Shown here: positions 1 to 10,784 of the stretch, in pieces
How the letters are laid out: each line of letters begins with the position of its first letter
Position numbering within the stretch: the stretch's first letter is position 1
Source of the DNA: Mycolicibacterium neoaurum ATCC 25795
GTDB taxonomy: Bacteria; Actinomycetota; Actinomycetes; Mycobacteriales; Mycobacteriaceae
Direction: 5' to 3'
Assembly: GCF_000691525.1 (NCBI RefSeq)
Contig: NZ_JMDW01000012.1
Coordinates: 1-64,000 of the forward strand
DNA: 64,000 nt
Program-made: the position numbers and the translations under genes
Notes under the pieces: generated by a model
The model's input: only the letters and a program-made list of their open reading frames with translations
Told to the model about the DNA's origin: nothing
Database searches by the model: none

Positions 1-28
1 ACAAACAAAAACCACCAAACACACTATT

Positions 29-43
29 GAGTTCTCAAACAAC
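29..43 (-). promoter_or_regulatory. rrn leader boxA-type antitermination element
   Basis: Read on the minus strand, this site is GTTGTTTGAGAACTC, followed by AATAGTGTGTTTGG. This is the highly conserved leader just upstream of 16S rRNA in mycobacterial rrn operons, where it acts as the boxA-like site for the Nus antitermination complex. It sits about 45 bases downstream of the proximal rrn promoter. The 16S gene itself should lie just beyond the left edge of the window. That is inferred from the leader and from the usual murA-rrs adjacency. Confidence 0.85.
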
Positions 44-87
44 AGACCAGATTGTAGTGAAGCCATCCGTTTCGGGGCAACCCTGCC

Positions 88-116
88 AGCTTAAACTATC
101 TTGTCTGGCGAGTCAA
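88..116 (-). promoter_or_regulatory. rrn promoter, proximal
   Basis: The minus strand shows TTGACT (111-116), a 17-base spacer and TAAGCT (88-93). These are followed by GGCAGGGTTGCCCCGAA, the conserved block downstream of the major mycobacterial rrnA promoter. Spacing and downstream sequence match the growth-rate-controlled rrn promoter that lies between murA and rrs. Transcription would run left, out of the window. Confidence 0.85.
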
Positions 117-151
117 GCTTCTCTGTCTCGCGTCTCCGCGGCGACTTCAAA

Positions 152-181
152 AGATTAGAACTTTGTGCCTTTGGAAGTCAA
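152..181 (-). promoter_or_regulatory. rrn promoter, distal
   Basis: A second sigma-A-like pair lies on the minus strand, with TTGACT (176-181), an 18-base spacer and TAATCT (152-157). It is about 65 bases upstream of the proximal promoter and just after the murA stop codon. Fast-growing mycobacteria often carry several tandem promoters before rrnA, so this is probably an additional rrn promoter rather than part of murA. Confidence 0.7.
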
Positions 182-222
182 ATCCGCTGGTCAGAGCCAT
201 AATGTCGCGCTCGACCGGTCTC

Positions 223-1479
223 TTACGAGTGTACCCGCTCGATCCCGGCGCCCAAGCTGACCAGGTTTTCGACGAACATCGGATAGCCGCGGTCGATGTG
301 ATAGACGTCGTGCACCTCGGTCTCGCCGTCGGCCACCAGGCCGGCGAGCACCAAACCGGCCCCGGCCCGGATATCCGATGCCCACACCGGGGCGCTGGAC
401 AACTGCGGGATCCCGCGCACCACCGCATGGTGGCCGTCGGTCCGCGCATCGGCTCCGAGCCGGATCATCTCCTCCACGAAACGGAACCGCGCCTCGAACA
501 CGTTCTCGGTGATCATCGAGGTGCCATCGGCGATACAGGCCAGCCCGATCGCCATCGGCTGCAGATCGGTCGGGAATCCGGGGAACGGCAAGGTCGCCAC
601 GTTCACCGCCTTGGGCCGTTCGTACTGCACGACCCGGAAGCCATTGTCGTTCTGGGTGACCGTCGCCCCCGCATCGTGCAGCTTGTGCAACACGAGCTGC
701 AGATGCGCGGGATCTACCCCGGTCACCGAGATGTCCCCCCGGGTCATCGCGGCGGCGATCCCCCAGGTGGCGGCGACGATGCGATCTCCGATCACCCGAT
801 GCTCCGTCGGATACAGCCGGTCCACCCCGGTGATCGTCAAGGTCGACGACCCCGCACCGGAGACCTGTGCACCCATCTGGTTGAGCATCATGCAGATATC
901 GGCGATATCTGGCTCGCGCGCCGCGTTGTGGATGGTGGTCACGCCCTCGGCGAGCACCGCCGCCATGAGGATGTTCTCGGTCGCCCCCACCGACGGGAAC
1001 TCGAGCTGGATCTCGGCGCCGCGCAGATGGTCGGCTTCGGCAACGACGCAGCCGTGCTCGATATTGCACCGCGCACCGAGTTGGCGCAGGCCGGCCTGGT
1101 GCATATCCAGGGGCCGCGATCCGATGGCGTCACCACCTGGCAGCGCTACCCTGGCCCGTCGGCCACGCCCCACCAGCGGACCCAGTACACAGACCGACGC
1201 ACGGAACTGTCGCACCGCAGCGAAATCCGCGTCGTATTTGACCTCGTCTGGCGAGGTGATCCGCACGGTCGAACCGTCCAGTTCGACGGTGGCACCCAGT
1301 CCCCTGAGCACCTCCGCCATCAACGGCACATCCAGGATGTCCGGACAGTTGGTGATCGTGCTGGTGCCCTCGGCCAACAGCGCGGCCGCCATCAGTTTCA
1401 GGACACTGTTCTTTGCTCCCCCGACGGCGACCTCGCCAGATAACCGGCTTCCGCCCGTCACCACGAAACGATCGCTCAC
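223..1479 (-). CDS. murA: UDP-N-acetylglucosamine 1-carboxyvinyltransferase MurA
   Basis: This cytoplasmic enzyme transfers enolpyruvate from PEP to UDP-GlcNAc, the first committed step of peptidoglycan synthesis. The 418-residue protein has the usual family length and the N-terminal KN motif ([11 protein letters not shown], about 19-29). The position that is the fosfomycin-reactive Cys115 in E. coli MurA is Asp117 here ([13 protein letters not shown]). This substitution is known from mycobacteria and causes intrinsic fosfomycin insensitivity. The start is GTG at 1477-1479. The gene lies immediately upstream of the rrn promoters, the arrangement that is usual in mycobacteria. The divergent adenosyltransferase starts 72 bases away. 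Confidence 0.97.
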   Translation of the reverse strand: MSDRFVVTGGSRLSGEVAVGGAKNSVLKLMAAALLAEGTSTITNCPDILDVPLMAEVLRGLGATVELDGSTVRITSPDEVKYDADFAAVRQFRASVCVLGPLVGRGRRARVALPGGDAIGSRPLDMHQAGLRQLGARCNIEHGCVVAEADHLRGAEIQLEFPSVGATENILMAAVLAEGVTTIHNAAREPDIADICMMLNQMGAQVSGAGSSTLTITGVDRLYPTEHRVIGDRIVAATWGIAAAMTRGDISVTGVDPAHLQLVLHKLHDAGATVTQNDNGFRVVQYERPKAVNVATLPFPGFPTDLQPMAIGLACIADGTSMITENVFEARFRFVEEMIRLGADARTDGHHAVVRGIPQLSSAPVWASDIRAGAGLVLAGLVADGETEVHDVYHIDRGYPMFVENLVSLGAGIERVHS

Positions 1480-1538
1480 GCGGTCAGTGTAAGCAGACGA
1501 TGACCCAGTTTCAGAACGCTGCAGCCGAGACCGGCCGG

Positions 1539-1551
1539 TACCGTTTAGCCA
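1539..1551 (+). promoter_or_regulatory. candidate -10 for a leaderless adenosyltransferase mRNA
   Basis: TACCGT (1539-1544) fits the mycobacterial TANNNT -10 consensus and is followed by 6 bases and then the ATG at 1551. No Shine-Dalgarno sequence precedes the ATG. The geometry therefore fits transcription starting at the A of the start codon, a common mode in mycobacteria. No good -35 element is seen. Confidence 0.45.
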
Positions 1552-2126
1552 TGGCTGTGCACCTGACCCGCATCTACACCCGGACCGGAGACGACGGCAC
1601 CACCGGCTTGAGTGATTTCAGCCGGGTCTCGAAGAACGACGCCCGGCTGGAGGCCTACGCCGATTGTGACGAGGCCAACGCGGCGATCGGTGTCGCGGTG
1701 TCGCTGGGCCAACCCGACGACCGGCTCCGGGACGTCCTGCTGCAGATCCAGAACGATCTGTTCGATGCCGGCGCGGATCTGTCGACACCGGTCGTCGAGA
1801 ATCCGGAGTATCCACCGTTGCGGGTGCGGCAGGACTACATCGACCGGTTGGAGGGGTGGTGCGATGAGTTCAACGAGGGCCTGCCGAATTTGGACTCGTT
1901 CATCTTGCCCGGTGGAACTCCGCTGTCGGCACTGCTACACGTGGCAAGGACGGTGACGCGTCGGGCCGAGCGTGCTGCCTGGCGTGCGGTCGACGAGCAC
2001 GGCGATTCGGTCAACGTGTTGCCGGCGAAGTATCTCAACCGGCTCTCCGATCTGCTGTTCATCCTCTCGCGGGTGGCCAATCCGGCCGGTGACGTCAAGT
2101 GGCAGCCGGGCGGTCAGCGCGCCTAG
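1551..2126 (+). CDS. PduO-type cob(I)yrinic acid a,c-diamide adenosyltransferase
   Basis: This 191-residue enzyme of the PduO/EutT-like ATR family transfers the 5'-deoxyadenosyl group of ATP to cob(I)alamin to make adenosylcobalamin. The N-terminal ATP-binding motif [11 protein letters not shown] (about 8-18) and the C-terminal helix with [11 protein letters not shown], the catalytic-site region, are intact. The ATG at 1551 is chosen because [14 protein letters not shown] is the normal family N-terminus and a -10-like element lies at leaderless spacing. The gene is divergent from murA. It converges with the DUF2550 gene, and the two stop regions overlap by 4 bases (2123-2126). Confidence 0.93.
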   Translation: MAVHLTRIYTRTGDDGTTGLSDFSRVSKNDARLEAYADCDEANAAIGVAVSLGQPDDRLRDVLLQIQNDLFDAGADLSTPVVENPEYPPLRVRQDYIDRLEGWCDEFNEGLPNLDSFILPGGTPLSALLHVARTVTRRAERAAWRAVDEHGDSVNVLPAKYLNRLSDLLFILSRVANPAGDVKWQPGGQRA

Positions 2127-2554
2127 TTGCGGCGCCGCGCCCGTGGCGACGGTCGTGACTCCAGCCACGAGGTGAATGCGGTCAATGCGCCGCGATCAAG
2201 CGCGATCTCGAACCCTCGATCGCTGTCGCGCAACTCCAGCACCGCGATCTCGTCGCTCATGATGTCGAACTCGTCACCACGTGGGGATCGGCGCGACACC
2301 ACTTCCAGGCCCAGCCGGCTCAACCGCCGGTCCGGCCACCAGCGCGCACTCGAGAGTCGATAGAACTCCGCCTCCGACTCCCGGTAGCGCAGCACCCCGT
2401 GGCGCCAACCATGGCCGCCGTAGGCGGGAAAATCGCGAAGGATGGCGGCGGTGCCGCCGACCTGCCGCAGCTTCCACAGCCGATAGCCGAGCGCGGCGAC
2501 GGCAAGCAGCAAAACGCCGACGAGCGCGACCATGAACACCATGGACGCGCTCAT
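2123..2554 (-). CDS. DUF2550 domain-containing membrane-anchored protein
   Basis: This 143-residue protein has one N-terminal membrane segment (about 5-24, VFMVALVGVLLLAVAALGY) and a basic cytosolic domain ending in an Arg-rich tail. It matches the DUF2550 family, which in mycobacteria is found directly after atpC (Rv1312 position in M. tuberculosis). Its function is unknown. It starts 12 bases after the atpC stop, so it is probably the last gene of the ATP synthase transcript. Genetic linkage to ATP synthase is conserved, but no role in the complex is established. Confidence 0.85.
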   Translation of the reverse strand: MSASMVFMVALVGVLLLAVAALGYRLWKLRQVGGTAAILRDFPAYGGHGWRHGVLRYRESEAEFYRLSSARWWPDRRLSRLGLEVVSRRSPRGDEFDIMSDEIAVLELRDSDRGFEIALDRGALTAFTSWLESRPSPRARRRN

Positions 2555-2566
2555 CGGCGTTGCCTA

Positions 2567-2932
2567 CTAGTCGATCTGGCCGACAGCGCGTAGCCGGGCA
2601 CGGCCCCACGCCGCGGTGGCTTCGTCGTCGGACTCGGAATCCCGCTTGGCGGCGTCGGCATCGATCTCCGACTCGAACTGTGCGTTCTCCACCAGCAGGC
2701 TGACCCCGCCCTCGGTCACCGACAGGAATCCCCCGTCGACCGCGATGCGCAGGTCATCCTCGCCCTCGCGCTCGACGCGCACCATCGCGTCGTCGACCAA
2801 CTGAGCCACCAGCGGAATGTGCCGCGGCAGGATGCCGATCTCGCCCGCGGTGGTGCGGGTGAAGACGAAAGTCGCCTTGCCGGACCACAGCTTGCGCTCG
2901 ACGGCGACGATCTCGACGTCAAGTTCAGCCAT
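2567..2932 (-). CDS. atpC: ATP synthase F1 subunit epsilon
   Basis: This is the central-stalk subunit of F1, 121 residues. The N-terminal beta-sandwich (about 1-85) contains the family motif [16 protein letters not shown]. It is followed by a shortened helical C-terminal region ending in [11 protein letters not shown], as in other mycobacteria, where the protein is shorter than in E. coli. It couples rotation and inhibits ATP hydrolysis. It follows atpD by 33 bases in the atp operon. Confidence 0.96.
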   Translation of the reverse strand: MAELDVEIVAVERKLWSGKATFVFTRTTAGEIGILPRHIPLVAQLVDDAMVRVEREGEDDLRIAVDGGFLSVTEGGVSLLVENAQFESEIDADAAKRDSESDDEATAAWGRARLRAVGQID

Positions 2933-2965
2933 TGGACACCACCTTTCGGATCAGCCGTACCTGCA

Positions 2966-4417
<1,452 letters not shown>

Positions 4418-4427
4418 TTACGTCGGC

Positions 4428-5357
4428 CTATTTGGCGTCGGCCAGCGCGTTGGCGCCACCGACGATCTCGCTGATTTCCTGGGTGATCTGCGCCTGACGC
4501 TCGCGGTTGGCCGCCAACGTGAGTGCCTTGATCAGATCGTCGGCGTTGTCGGTGGCCGACTTCATGGCGCGCCGGCGCGACGCCGACTCCGAGGCAGCCG
4601 CCTCCAGCAGTGCGGCGTACACGCGGGTGGCGATGTAGCGCGGCAGCAGGGCGTCGAACAGCGTCTCGGCGTTCGGTTCGAAGGAGAACAGCGTGCGCGG
4701 GCCGTCCTCGGGCTCCTCGTCCCCCACGTACTCGACGACCATCGGGGCGACCCGCAGTGCCACCGCGGTCTGCGACAGCATCGAGCGGAACTCGGTCGAC
4801 ACGATGTGGATCTCGTCGACGCCGAGAACACCGTCGGCGCCGGCGCCGTCCTCGTCATCGTCGGCGCCCGACATGAACGCCGTCACCAGGGTGTCGGCGA
4901 TCTCCTTGGCGTGCTCATAGGTCGGACGCTCGGAGAAGCCGGTCCACGACTCGGCGACATTGCGCTGGCGGAAGTTGTAGTAGCCCAACGCCTTCCGCCC
5001 GATGACGTAGAGCACCGGATCCTTGCCCTCGTCACGCAGCAGCGAGAACAGTTCCTCGGCGCGACGCAGCACGTTGGCGTTGTACCCACCGCACAGACCG
5101 CGATCCGAGGACACCACCAGCACGGCGGCCCGCTTCGGGTTGTCCCGCGGCACGAGCAGCGGGTGGTCCAGCGCGCTGGCACTGGCCAGCTCGGTGAGCA
5201 TGTTGGTGATCTCGGTGCTGTAGGGCCGGGCCGCGTCGACCCGGGCCTGCGCCTTGGCGATCCGCGACGTGGCGATCAGTTCCTGGGCCTTCGTGATCTT
5301 CTTGATCGACGAAGCGGATTTGATACGTCCGCGTAGCTCGCGCAGTGTGGCTGCCAT
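4428..5357 (-). CDS. atpG: ATP synthase F1 subunit gamma
   Basis: This is the rotor shaft subunit, 309 residues. The N-terminal [14 protein letters not shown] and the C-terminal [19 protein letters not shown] coiled-coil helices, which fill the alpha/beta hexamer, are present. An acidic insertion of about 15 residues lies at roughly 164-178 ([15 protein letters not shown]). It corresponds to the extra gamma loop that is characteristic of mycobacteria and is known to affect hydrolysis and coupling. The start lies 7 bases after the atpA stop. Confidence 0.97.
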   Translation of the reverse strand: MAATLRELRGRIKSASSIKKITKAQELIATSRIAKAQARVDAARPYSTEITNMLTELASASALDHPLLVPRDNPKRAAVLVVSSDRGLCGGYNANVLRRAEELFSLLRDEGKDPVLYVIGRKALGYYNFRQRNVAESWTGFSERPTYEHAKEIADTLVTAFMSGADDDEDGAGADGVLGVDEIHIVSTEFRSMLSQTAVALRVAPMVVEYVGDEEPEDGPRTLFSFEPNAETLFDALLPRYIATRVYAALLEAAASESASRRRAMKSATDNADDLIKALTLAANRERQAQITQEISEIVGGANALADAK

Positions 5358-5364
5358 TGGTTAC

Positions 5365-7014
5365 CTAGGCCTTCTTGGGAGCAGGCTTACGGACCTTGAC
5401 CGATTCCTTCTCCAGGTCCTCGGGATCCAGAGCTTCGGAGTCGGCCTCGTTGACGACGACGGAGCTACCGTCGGTCGCCGAGAAGCCCTTCTTGAAGTCG
5501 TTGATGACGCTGACCAGCTTCTGCTCGGCCTCCTCGGAGAGCTTCTTGGTCTCCCGAATGCCGTCGAGGATGTCGGAGTGGCTGGCCTTCACGTGCTCGA
5601 GCAGCTCGTCGACGAAGCGCGAAACGTCCTCGGCGGGAACCGAATCGAGGTGGCCCTGAGTACCGAGGAAGATGGCGACAACCTGGTCCTCGACGGCCAG
5701 CGGGCTGTACTGGGGCTGCTTGAGCAGCTCGACCAGGCGCACACCGCGGTCCAGCTGCGCCTTGGAGGCCGCATCCAGATCGGAGGCGAAGGCCGCGAAG
5801 GCCTCCAGCTCGCGGTACTGCGACAGGTCCAGACGCAGCGAACCCGCAACCTCTTTCATCGCCTTGATCTGCGCAGCGCCACCGACACGGGACACCGACA
5901 CACCGACGTTGACGGCCGGTCGCACACCCTGGTTGAACAGGTCGGACTCCAGGAAGCACTGACCGTCGGTGATCGAGATGACGTTGGTCGGGATGAACGC
6001 CGAGATGTCGTTGGCCTTGGTCTCGATGATCGGCAGCCCGGTCATCGAACCACCACCGAGCTCATCGGACAGCTTGGCGCAACGCTCCAGCAGGCGGGAG
6101 TGCAGGTAGAACACGTCACCGGGGAACGCCTCGCGGCCCGGCGGACGACGCAGCAGCAGCGAGATGGCGCGGTAGGCGTCGGCCTGCTTGGACAGATCGT
6201 CGAAGACGATCAGGACGTGCTTGCCGTCGTACATCCAGTGCTGGCCGATGGCCGAACCGGTGTAGGGCGCCAGCCATTTGAAGCCGGCGGGATCGGAGGC
6301 CGGGGCCGCGACGATGGTGGTGTACTCCATCGCGCCGCCCTCTTCCAGCGCACGCTTGACCGAGGCGATCGTGGTGCCCTTCTGGCCGATCGCGACGTAC
6401 ACGCAGCGCACCTGCTGCTGCGGGTCACCGGTCTCCCATGCCTGACGCTGGTTCAGGATGGTGTCGACGCAGACCGCGGTCTTGCCGGTCTTGCGGTCGC
6501 CGATGATCAGCTGACGCTGGCCGCGGCCGATCGGGGTCATCGCGTCGATGGCCTTGATACCGGTCTGCAGCGGCTCGCCGACGCCCTGGCGCTGCACGAC
6601 CGAGGGGGCCTGCAGTTCAAGTTCGCGGCGGGTGTCCGAGGCGATATCGCCCTGGCCGTCGATCGGCTGCCCGAGCGGGTTGACCACACGACCCAGGAAG
6701 GCGTCGCCGACCGGAACCGAGAGAACCTCGCCGGTGCGCTTGACCTGCTGGCCCTCTTCGATCTTGTTGAACTCGCCCAGGATCACGGCACCGACGCTGT
6801 GCTCGTCGAGGTTGAGCGCCACGCCCAGCACGCCGCCCTCGAATTCGAGCAGCTCCTGGGTCATGACCGAGGGCAGGCCCTCGACGTGGGCGATGCCGTC
6901 ACCGGCATCGACAACGGTGCCGACCTCTTCCCGCTCGGTGTCGGCGGAAAACGAGGATACGTAGTCCTCGATGGCACCTTCGATATCAGAAGCGGAGATT
7001 GTCAACTCTGCCAT
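5365..7014 (-). CDS. atpA: ATP synthase F1 subunit alpha
   Basis: This is the non-catalytic nucleotide-binding subunit of F1, 549 residues. The P-loop GDRKTGKT and the family motif around [16 protein letters not shown] are present. The protein ends in an extended charged tail of about 35 residues (from about 514, finishing VRKPAPKKA). Mycobacterial alpha subunits carry this extension, and it is known to suppress ATP hydrolysis. The gene lies 46 bases after the b-delta fusion gene. Confidence 0.98.
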   Translation of the reverse strand: MAELTISASDIEGAIEDYVSSFSADTEREEVGTVVDAGDGIAHVEGLPSVMTQELLEFEGGVLGVALNLDEHSVGAVILGEFNKIEEGQQVKRTGEVLSVPVGDAFLGRVVNPLGQPIDGQGDIASDTRRELELQAPSVVQRQGVGEPLQTGIKAIDAMTPIGRGQRQLIIGDRKTGKTAVCVDTILNQRQAWETGDPQQQVRCVYVAIGQKGTTIASVKRALEEGGAMEYTTIVAAPASDPAGFKWLAPYTGSAIGQHWMYDGKHVLIVFDDLSKQADAYRAISLLLRRPPGREAFPGDVFYLHSRLLERCAKLSDELGGGSMTGLPIIETKANDISAFIPTNVISITDGQCFLESDLFNQGVRPAVNVGVSVSRVGGAAQIKAMKEVAGSLRLDLSQYRELEAFAAFASDLDAASKAQLDRGVRLVELLKQPQYSPLAVEDQVVAIFLGTQGHLDSVPAEDVSRFVDELLEHVKASHSDILDGIRETKKLSEEAEQKLVSVINDFKKGFSATDGSSVVVNEADSEALDPEDLEKESVKVRKPAPKKA

Positions 7015-7060
7015 GGTTTTTCGTCTTCCTACCTTTGATCTGGGTGATAAGTCTTCTGGA

Positions 7061-8392
7061 TCAGTCCGGCAGCTGGGTCTGCGCTGCAGCCAAGCGGGAC
7101 GCGATGGAACCGTCGATCACCTCGTCACCGACGGTGATCGACAGACCACCGAGCAGTTCCGGATCGACATGCAGTTGCACGGACACCGGGTGCCCGTAGA
7201 TGCGGGTCAGCACGGCGGTGAGCCGCTCTTGCTGCGCATCGGTCAGGTCCGCGGCGGCACTGACATGCGCGACGATCTCACCGCGGCGGGCGACCGCCAG
7301 CTCGGCGAGATCGATGACGGCCTCGTCGGCACGCTCGCCACGCAGCAGCGTCACCGTCTGGGCCAGCAGTGCAGCCGCAGTGGAGTTGCTCGCGTCTCCG
7401 ACGACCTTGTCCAGCAGCGCGACTCGACCGTCGGCAGGAGCCGTGTAATCGCTGAGCAGCGCGCTCAAGCGCGGCTCGGTGTCCAGGACGCGACCGAAGC
7501 GGAACAGGTGATCCTCGACCTCGTCGACCTCACCGGCGACGCCGGCGCGCTGGAGCAGGGCCAGCCGAGCGATGTGCTCGATACCGTCGATCAGGTTGGC
7601 CTCGGTGGACCAGCGCTGTGCGACTGCGGTGCGGACGAGCTTGAGAGCCGGGTCGCCGATCTTGCCGGCCAGCAGCCTGTCGGCGAGTGCCAGCTTCGCC
7701 GTCGGGTTGTCGGTCGGTTCGGCCAGATGCTTCTTCAACGTCGACTCGCCGAGCAGCAACTTGGCGACCGCGGTCAGATCATCGGCCAGTGTTGTCAGAC
7801 CGTTGGAATCCAGACCGCTTGCCACCGAATCGAATTCGGAGACCAGCTCGGCCAGGGCCGCACGGCTGGCGGCCCGCAGACCCACCGTCATGCCGGTCTC
7901 GAAGTTGACTTCCGAGGGAGCCATCTGGTCGAGATCGTCGAGGAAGCGGTCGACCGTGGCTGCCTGCGCGGCCGGGTCGGCGACATGGGCGCGAACCAGT
8001 TCGGCTGCCTTGGTCACGGCTTCCTCACCGAGGCCCATCCGCAGCTCGCGGACGACCTGCTGGCGCAGCAAGTGCACCTGCTGGCCGCCCTGGGCCTTGA
8101 TGCGCTCGGCATCCTGGACGGCCTGTTCGGCCAGCTGCGCCTTGATCCGCTCGGAGTCGTGGCGTGCCTCGTCGGTGACGTGGTTGGACTCGGCGGCGGC
8201 GTCGGCGAGCGCCTTGGCGTGCATCGCATCGGCATCAGCGAGCTTCTTTGCCGCCTCGGCACTTTCGGCAAGGGCGACGCGGATGGCCTCCTGCTGCTTG
8301 ACCATCAGCCCCTTGATCAGGGGAACCACCCATTTGCTGAGGATGAACACGATGACGGCAAAGCCGATCAGCTGTCCGATGAATATCGACAT
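7061..8392 (-). CDS. atpFH: ATP synthase b-delta fusion subunit
   Basis: This 443-residue fusion is found only in mycobacteria and close relatives. Residues 1-25 form a membrane anchor ([20 protein letters not shown]). A long Ala/Glu-rich helical b-like region follows to about 165, and then a linker. The C-terminal delta/OSCP domain runs from about 265 to 443 and includes the family motif [16 protein letters not shown]. It forms the peripheral stalk together with the separate b subunit from atpF, 4 bases upstream. It is often named atpH or atpFH. Confidence 0.96.
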   Translation of the reverse strand: MSIFIGQLIGFAVIVFILSKWVVPLIKGLMVKQQEAIRVALAESAEAAKKLADADAMHAKALADAAAESNHVTDEARHDSERIKAQLAEQAVQDAERIKAQGGQQVHLLRQQVVRELRMGLGEEAVTKAAELVRAHVADPAAQAATVDRFLDDLDQMAPSEVNFETGMTVGLRAASRAALAELVSEFDSVASGLDSNGLTTLADDLTAVAKLLLGESTLKKHLAEPTDNPTAKLALADRLLAGKIGDPALKLVRTAVAQRWSTEANLIDGIEHIARLALLQRAGVAGEVDEVEDHLFRFGRVLDTEPRLSALLSDYTAPADGRVALLDKVVGDASNSTAAALLAQTVTLLRGERADEAVIDLAELAVARRGEIVAHVSAAADLTDAQQERLTAVLTRIYGHPVSVQLHVDPELLGGLSITVGDEVIDGSIASRLAAAQTQLPD

Positions 8393-8396
8393 CTAC

Positions 8397-8894
8397 CTAT
8401 TTCCGTCCCGAATTCACGTCGACGCCGAGGATGCGGCTGGCCAGGGCGGCCGAGAGGCCATCCACTGACGAGGACAACTCGGCTTGAGCAGCGGTGCCCT
8501 GTTGGGACAGCTGCTCATTGGCCTGGCGTACCGTCTCGGCGACCTCTCCGCTGGCCTCGGCGCGCTTGGCGTCGACGACCTGGCGGCCCTCATTGCGTGC
8601 CTCGTCCCGAAGAGCCGATGCCTCGGCGCGTGCGCCGGCCATCGCCTCCTGGTAGTCGGCCTGCGCAGCAGCCACCTGTTCGGCGGATTTGCGGCTGTCG
8701 GCCGCGGTCTTGGCCAGCATGGCCTCGCGCTCGGCCAACACCTTGCTGATCGGCGGCACCACCCACTTCCAGATCACGCCGAGCGTGATCAGGAAGATGA
8801 GCAGCACTGCGAAGAAGGTGCCGTTGGGGAGCAGGAAGTTACTGGTCCCCCCGCCCTCTTCGGCCGCGAGAATGGTCGTGGTGACTTCACCCAT
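8397..8894 (-). CDS. atpF: ATP synthase Fo subunit b
   Basis: This is a peripheral stalk subunit, 165 residues. It has an N-terminal soluble leader ([16 protein letters not shown]), one membrane helix (about 25-47, [20 protein letters not shown]) and a long charged amphipathic helix. The tail [10 protein letters not shown] is typical of mycobacterial AtpF. The N-terminal TILAAEEGG motif is nearly repeated at the start of AtpB. The gene lies between atpE and the b-delta fusion gene with very short gaps. Confidence 0.96.
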   Translation of the reverse strand: MGEVTTTILAAEEGGGTSNFLLPNGTFFAVLLIFLITLGVIWKWVVPPISKVLAEREAMLAKTAADSRKSAEQVAAAQADYQEAMAGARAEASALRDEARNEGRQVVDAKRAEASGEVAETVRQANEQLSQQGTAAQAELSSSVDGLSAALASRILGVDVNSGRK

Positions 8895-8905
8895 GTGGCA
8901 GGTTC

Positions 8906-9238
<333 letters not shown>

Positions 9239-10027
9239 TTAGTGCGCGTGCTCTTTGGAGTCGTGGTCATCGTGAACTTCCATCGCCTGGCTGAAGTAGA
9301 GAATGGTCAGCAGGCTGAAGATGAAGGCCTGGATGAGGCCGACGAAAAGGTCGAACGTCTTCCAGATGGCGTTGGGCGCCCACTGGATGTACCAGGGGAA
9401 CATCGCGATCAGGCCCACCAGGATGCCGCCGGCGAAGATGTTGCCGAAAAGACGGAGGGCCAGCGAGATCGGCTTGGCGATCTCTTCGACGATGTTGATC
9501 GGCGCCAGGAAGGCCACGTGCCCCTTCACGACGGCCACCGGGTGACCGACGATGCCGCGACGCCATACGCCAGCTGCGTGGTAGCAGATGAACACGAACA
9601 GGGCCAGCGCCAGCACGAAGTTGATATCCGAGGCCGGCGGCTTGTAGATCTCGCCTGCCGCACCGTCGGATCCGCCGTACTGCCACGGGAACACGGCCAG
9701 CCAGTTCGAGATCAGGATGAACGCGAACAGCGTCACGGCCAGCGGTAGGACGAACGGCGCGATCTTCATGCCGATCGAACTCTCGATCTGCTGGCGCATC
9801 TGGATGGTCAGGGCCTCCCAGAACAGCTGCACGCCTCCGGGGACACCGGTCGAGGTGACCTTGGAGCGCAGATAGAACGCCAACCCGATGATGATCAGCG
9901 CCGTGATGGCGGTGGCCATGATCGTGTCGCCGTTGAAGGTCATGCCGAAGAGTTCGAACACCATGACGTGGTGTCCGACGTGGATGGCGGCGCCACCGTC
10001 TTCGGCGGCGAGAATGGTTTCAGTCAT
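9239..10027 (-). CDS. atpB: ATP synthase Fo subunit a
   Basis: This is the stator channel subunit of Fo, 262 residues with about five to six membrane helices. The essential Arg is in [14 protein letters not shown]. The C-terminal helix [16 protein letters not shown] is conserved, and the protein ends in a His/Asp-rich tail. The N-terminus [12 protein letters not shown] resembles the start of AtpF. It is preceded by atpI, 10 bases away, as in other mycobacteria. Confidence 0.97.
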   Translation of the reverse strand: MTETILAAEDGGAAIHVGHHVMVFELFGMTFNGDTIMATAITALIIIGLAFYLRSKVTSTGVPGGVQLFWEALTIQMRQQIESSIGMKIAPFVLPLAVTLFAFILISNWLAVFPWQYGGSDGAAGEIYKPPASDINFVLALALFVFICYHAAGVWRRGIVGHPVAVVKGHVAFLAPINIVEEIAKPISLALRLFGNIFAGGILVGLIAMFPWYIQWAPNAIWKTFDLFVGLIQAFIFSLLTILYFSQAMEVHDDHDSKEHAH

Positions 10028-10037
10028 GCCCGTGCGC

Positions 10038-10502
10038 TCAGCCCTTCGAATCCGATGCAGGGACGTCTTCGACGTCCAAACCGTTGGCGCGGATCTTCCG
10101 CAGTACCGGGATGCTGGTGCTCATCACCAACAACGCCTGGAAGATCGCCAGCCCGAACAGCACGGCGATACCGCCGTGACCCTTGAAAAAGATTGCGATC
10201 GCCAGTCCGACCGCCGTGATGACCAACAGACGCGTGGCGGAGTTTACGGCCATCTTCTTCTTCAGCGGATGGTCTTCCATCGTGATCGACTCGACGGCCC
10301 GGCGCACCAAGAGCGCGTTGAGCAAACCGAGTCCGAGTCCGACTCCGAAGAAGACGCCGAAGAAGATGTGACCGACGAAGCCGGCTGCGGTGACGGCCAG
10401 CGCGGTGAGGGCGACGCACACCACCAGCAGACGCACCGGACGGAAAGCGACTGAGGGGAACACCAAGGGCGCATCATGCGCTGGTGTCGTCACCTGGTTC
10501 AC
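10038..10502 (-). CDS. atpI: ATP synthase subunit I-like membrane protein
   Basis: This 154-residue protein has about four hydrophobic segments. It lies directly upstream of atpB, the standard place for the AtpI/Rv1303-type protein. AtpI proteins are thought to help c-ring assembly or Mg2+ supply and are not part of the finished enzyme. The sequence is poorly conserved, so the call rests mainly on position, size and membrane topology. Confidence 0.8.
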   Translation of the reverse strand: MNQVTTPAHDAPLVFPSVAFRPVRLLVVCVALTALAVTAAGFVGHIFFGVFFGVGLGLGLLNALLVRRAVESITMEDHPLKKKMAVNSATRLLVITAVGLAIAIFFKGHGGIAVLFGLAIFQALLVMSTSIPVLRKIRANGLDVEDVPASDSKG

Positions 10503-10585
10503 CTCAATCCCGCGGCGTCGAGGGGCGTGGTCGTCTGGTCCGTCAATAACACTGAAAACTGCAAAATCCCTGTGCGTGCCCGCCG

Positions 10586-10615
10586 AGAATATCGGAGGGC
10601 AGCAGGCTCGCTGAA
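10586..10615 (-). promoter_or_regulatory. candidate promoter of the atp operon
   Basis: On the minus strand TTCAGC (10610-10615), an 18-base spacer and TATTCT (10586-10591) form a plausible sigma-A promoter. It lies about 85 bases upstream of the atpI start, within a 282-base gap (10503-10784) that holds no gene I can support. The gap also contains a short AACCCG/CGGGTT inverted repeat near 10692-10713. Only the -10 element is a strong match. Confidence 0.35.
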
Positions 10616-10784
10616 CTCACCCAAGGGGAAGCTCCCTTTGTCGGTCGTGTATCGGCACCGATCGGTCTGCTCAACCGATGGGCCGGGCCGGCAACCCGCG
10701 AGGTTTTTCGGGTTATGAGGCGAACGGTACCACAAGGTAGGAGGCACAAAAACAGGCCTACTACTTTTCGTCGTACACCGGCGT

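Noticed and set aside
1..222. Part of 16S rRNA at the left edge
   Set aside because: Only leader and promoter sequence is present. No 16S-specific sequence is reached within the window.
163..1443. Long plus-strand open frames opposite murA
   Set aside because: They are mirror frames caused by high G+C codon bias. The minus-strand murA has full family motifs; the opposite products are Arg/His/Gly-rich with no domain.
5254..8749. Two plus-strand frames of over 590 codons opposite atpA and the b-delta fusion gene
   Set aside because: They lie antisense to conserved ATP synthase genes, show no motifs, and have no ribosome binding sites.
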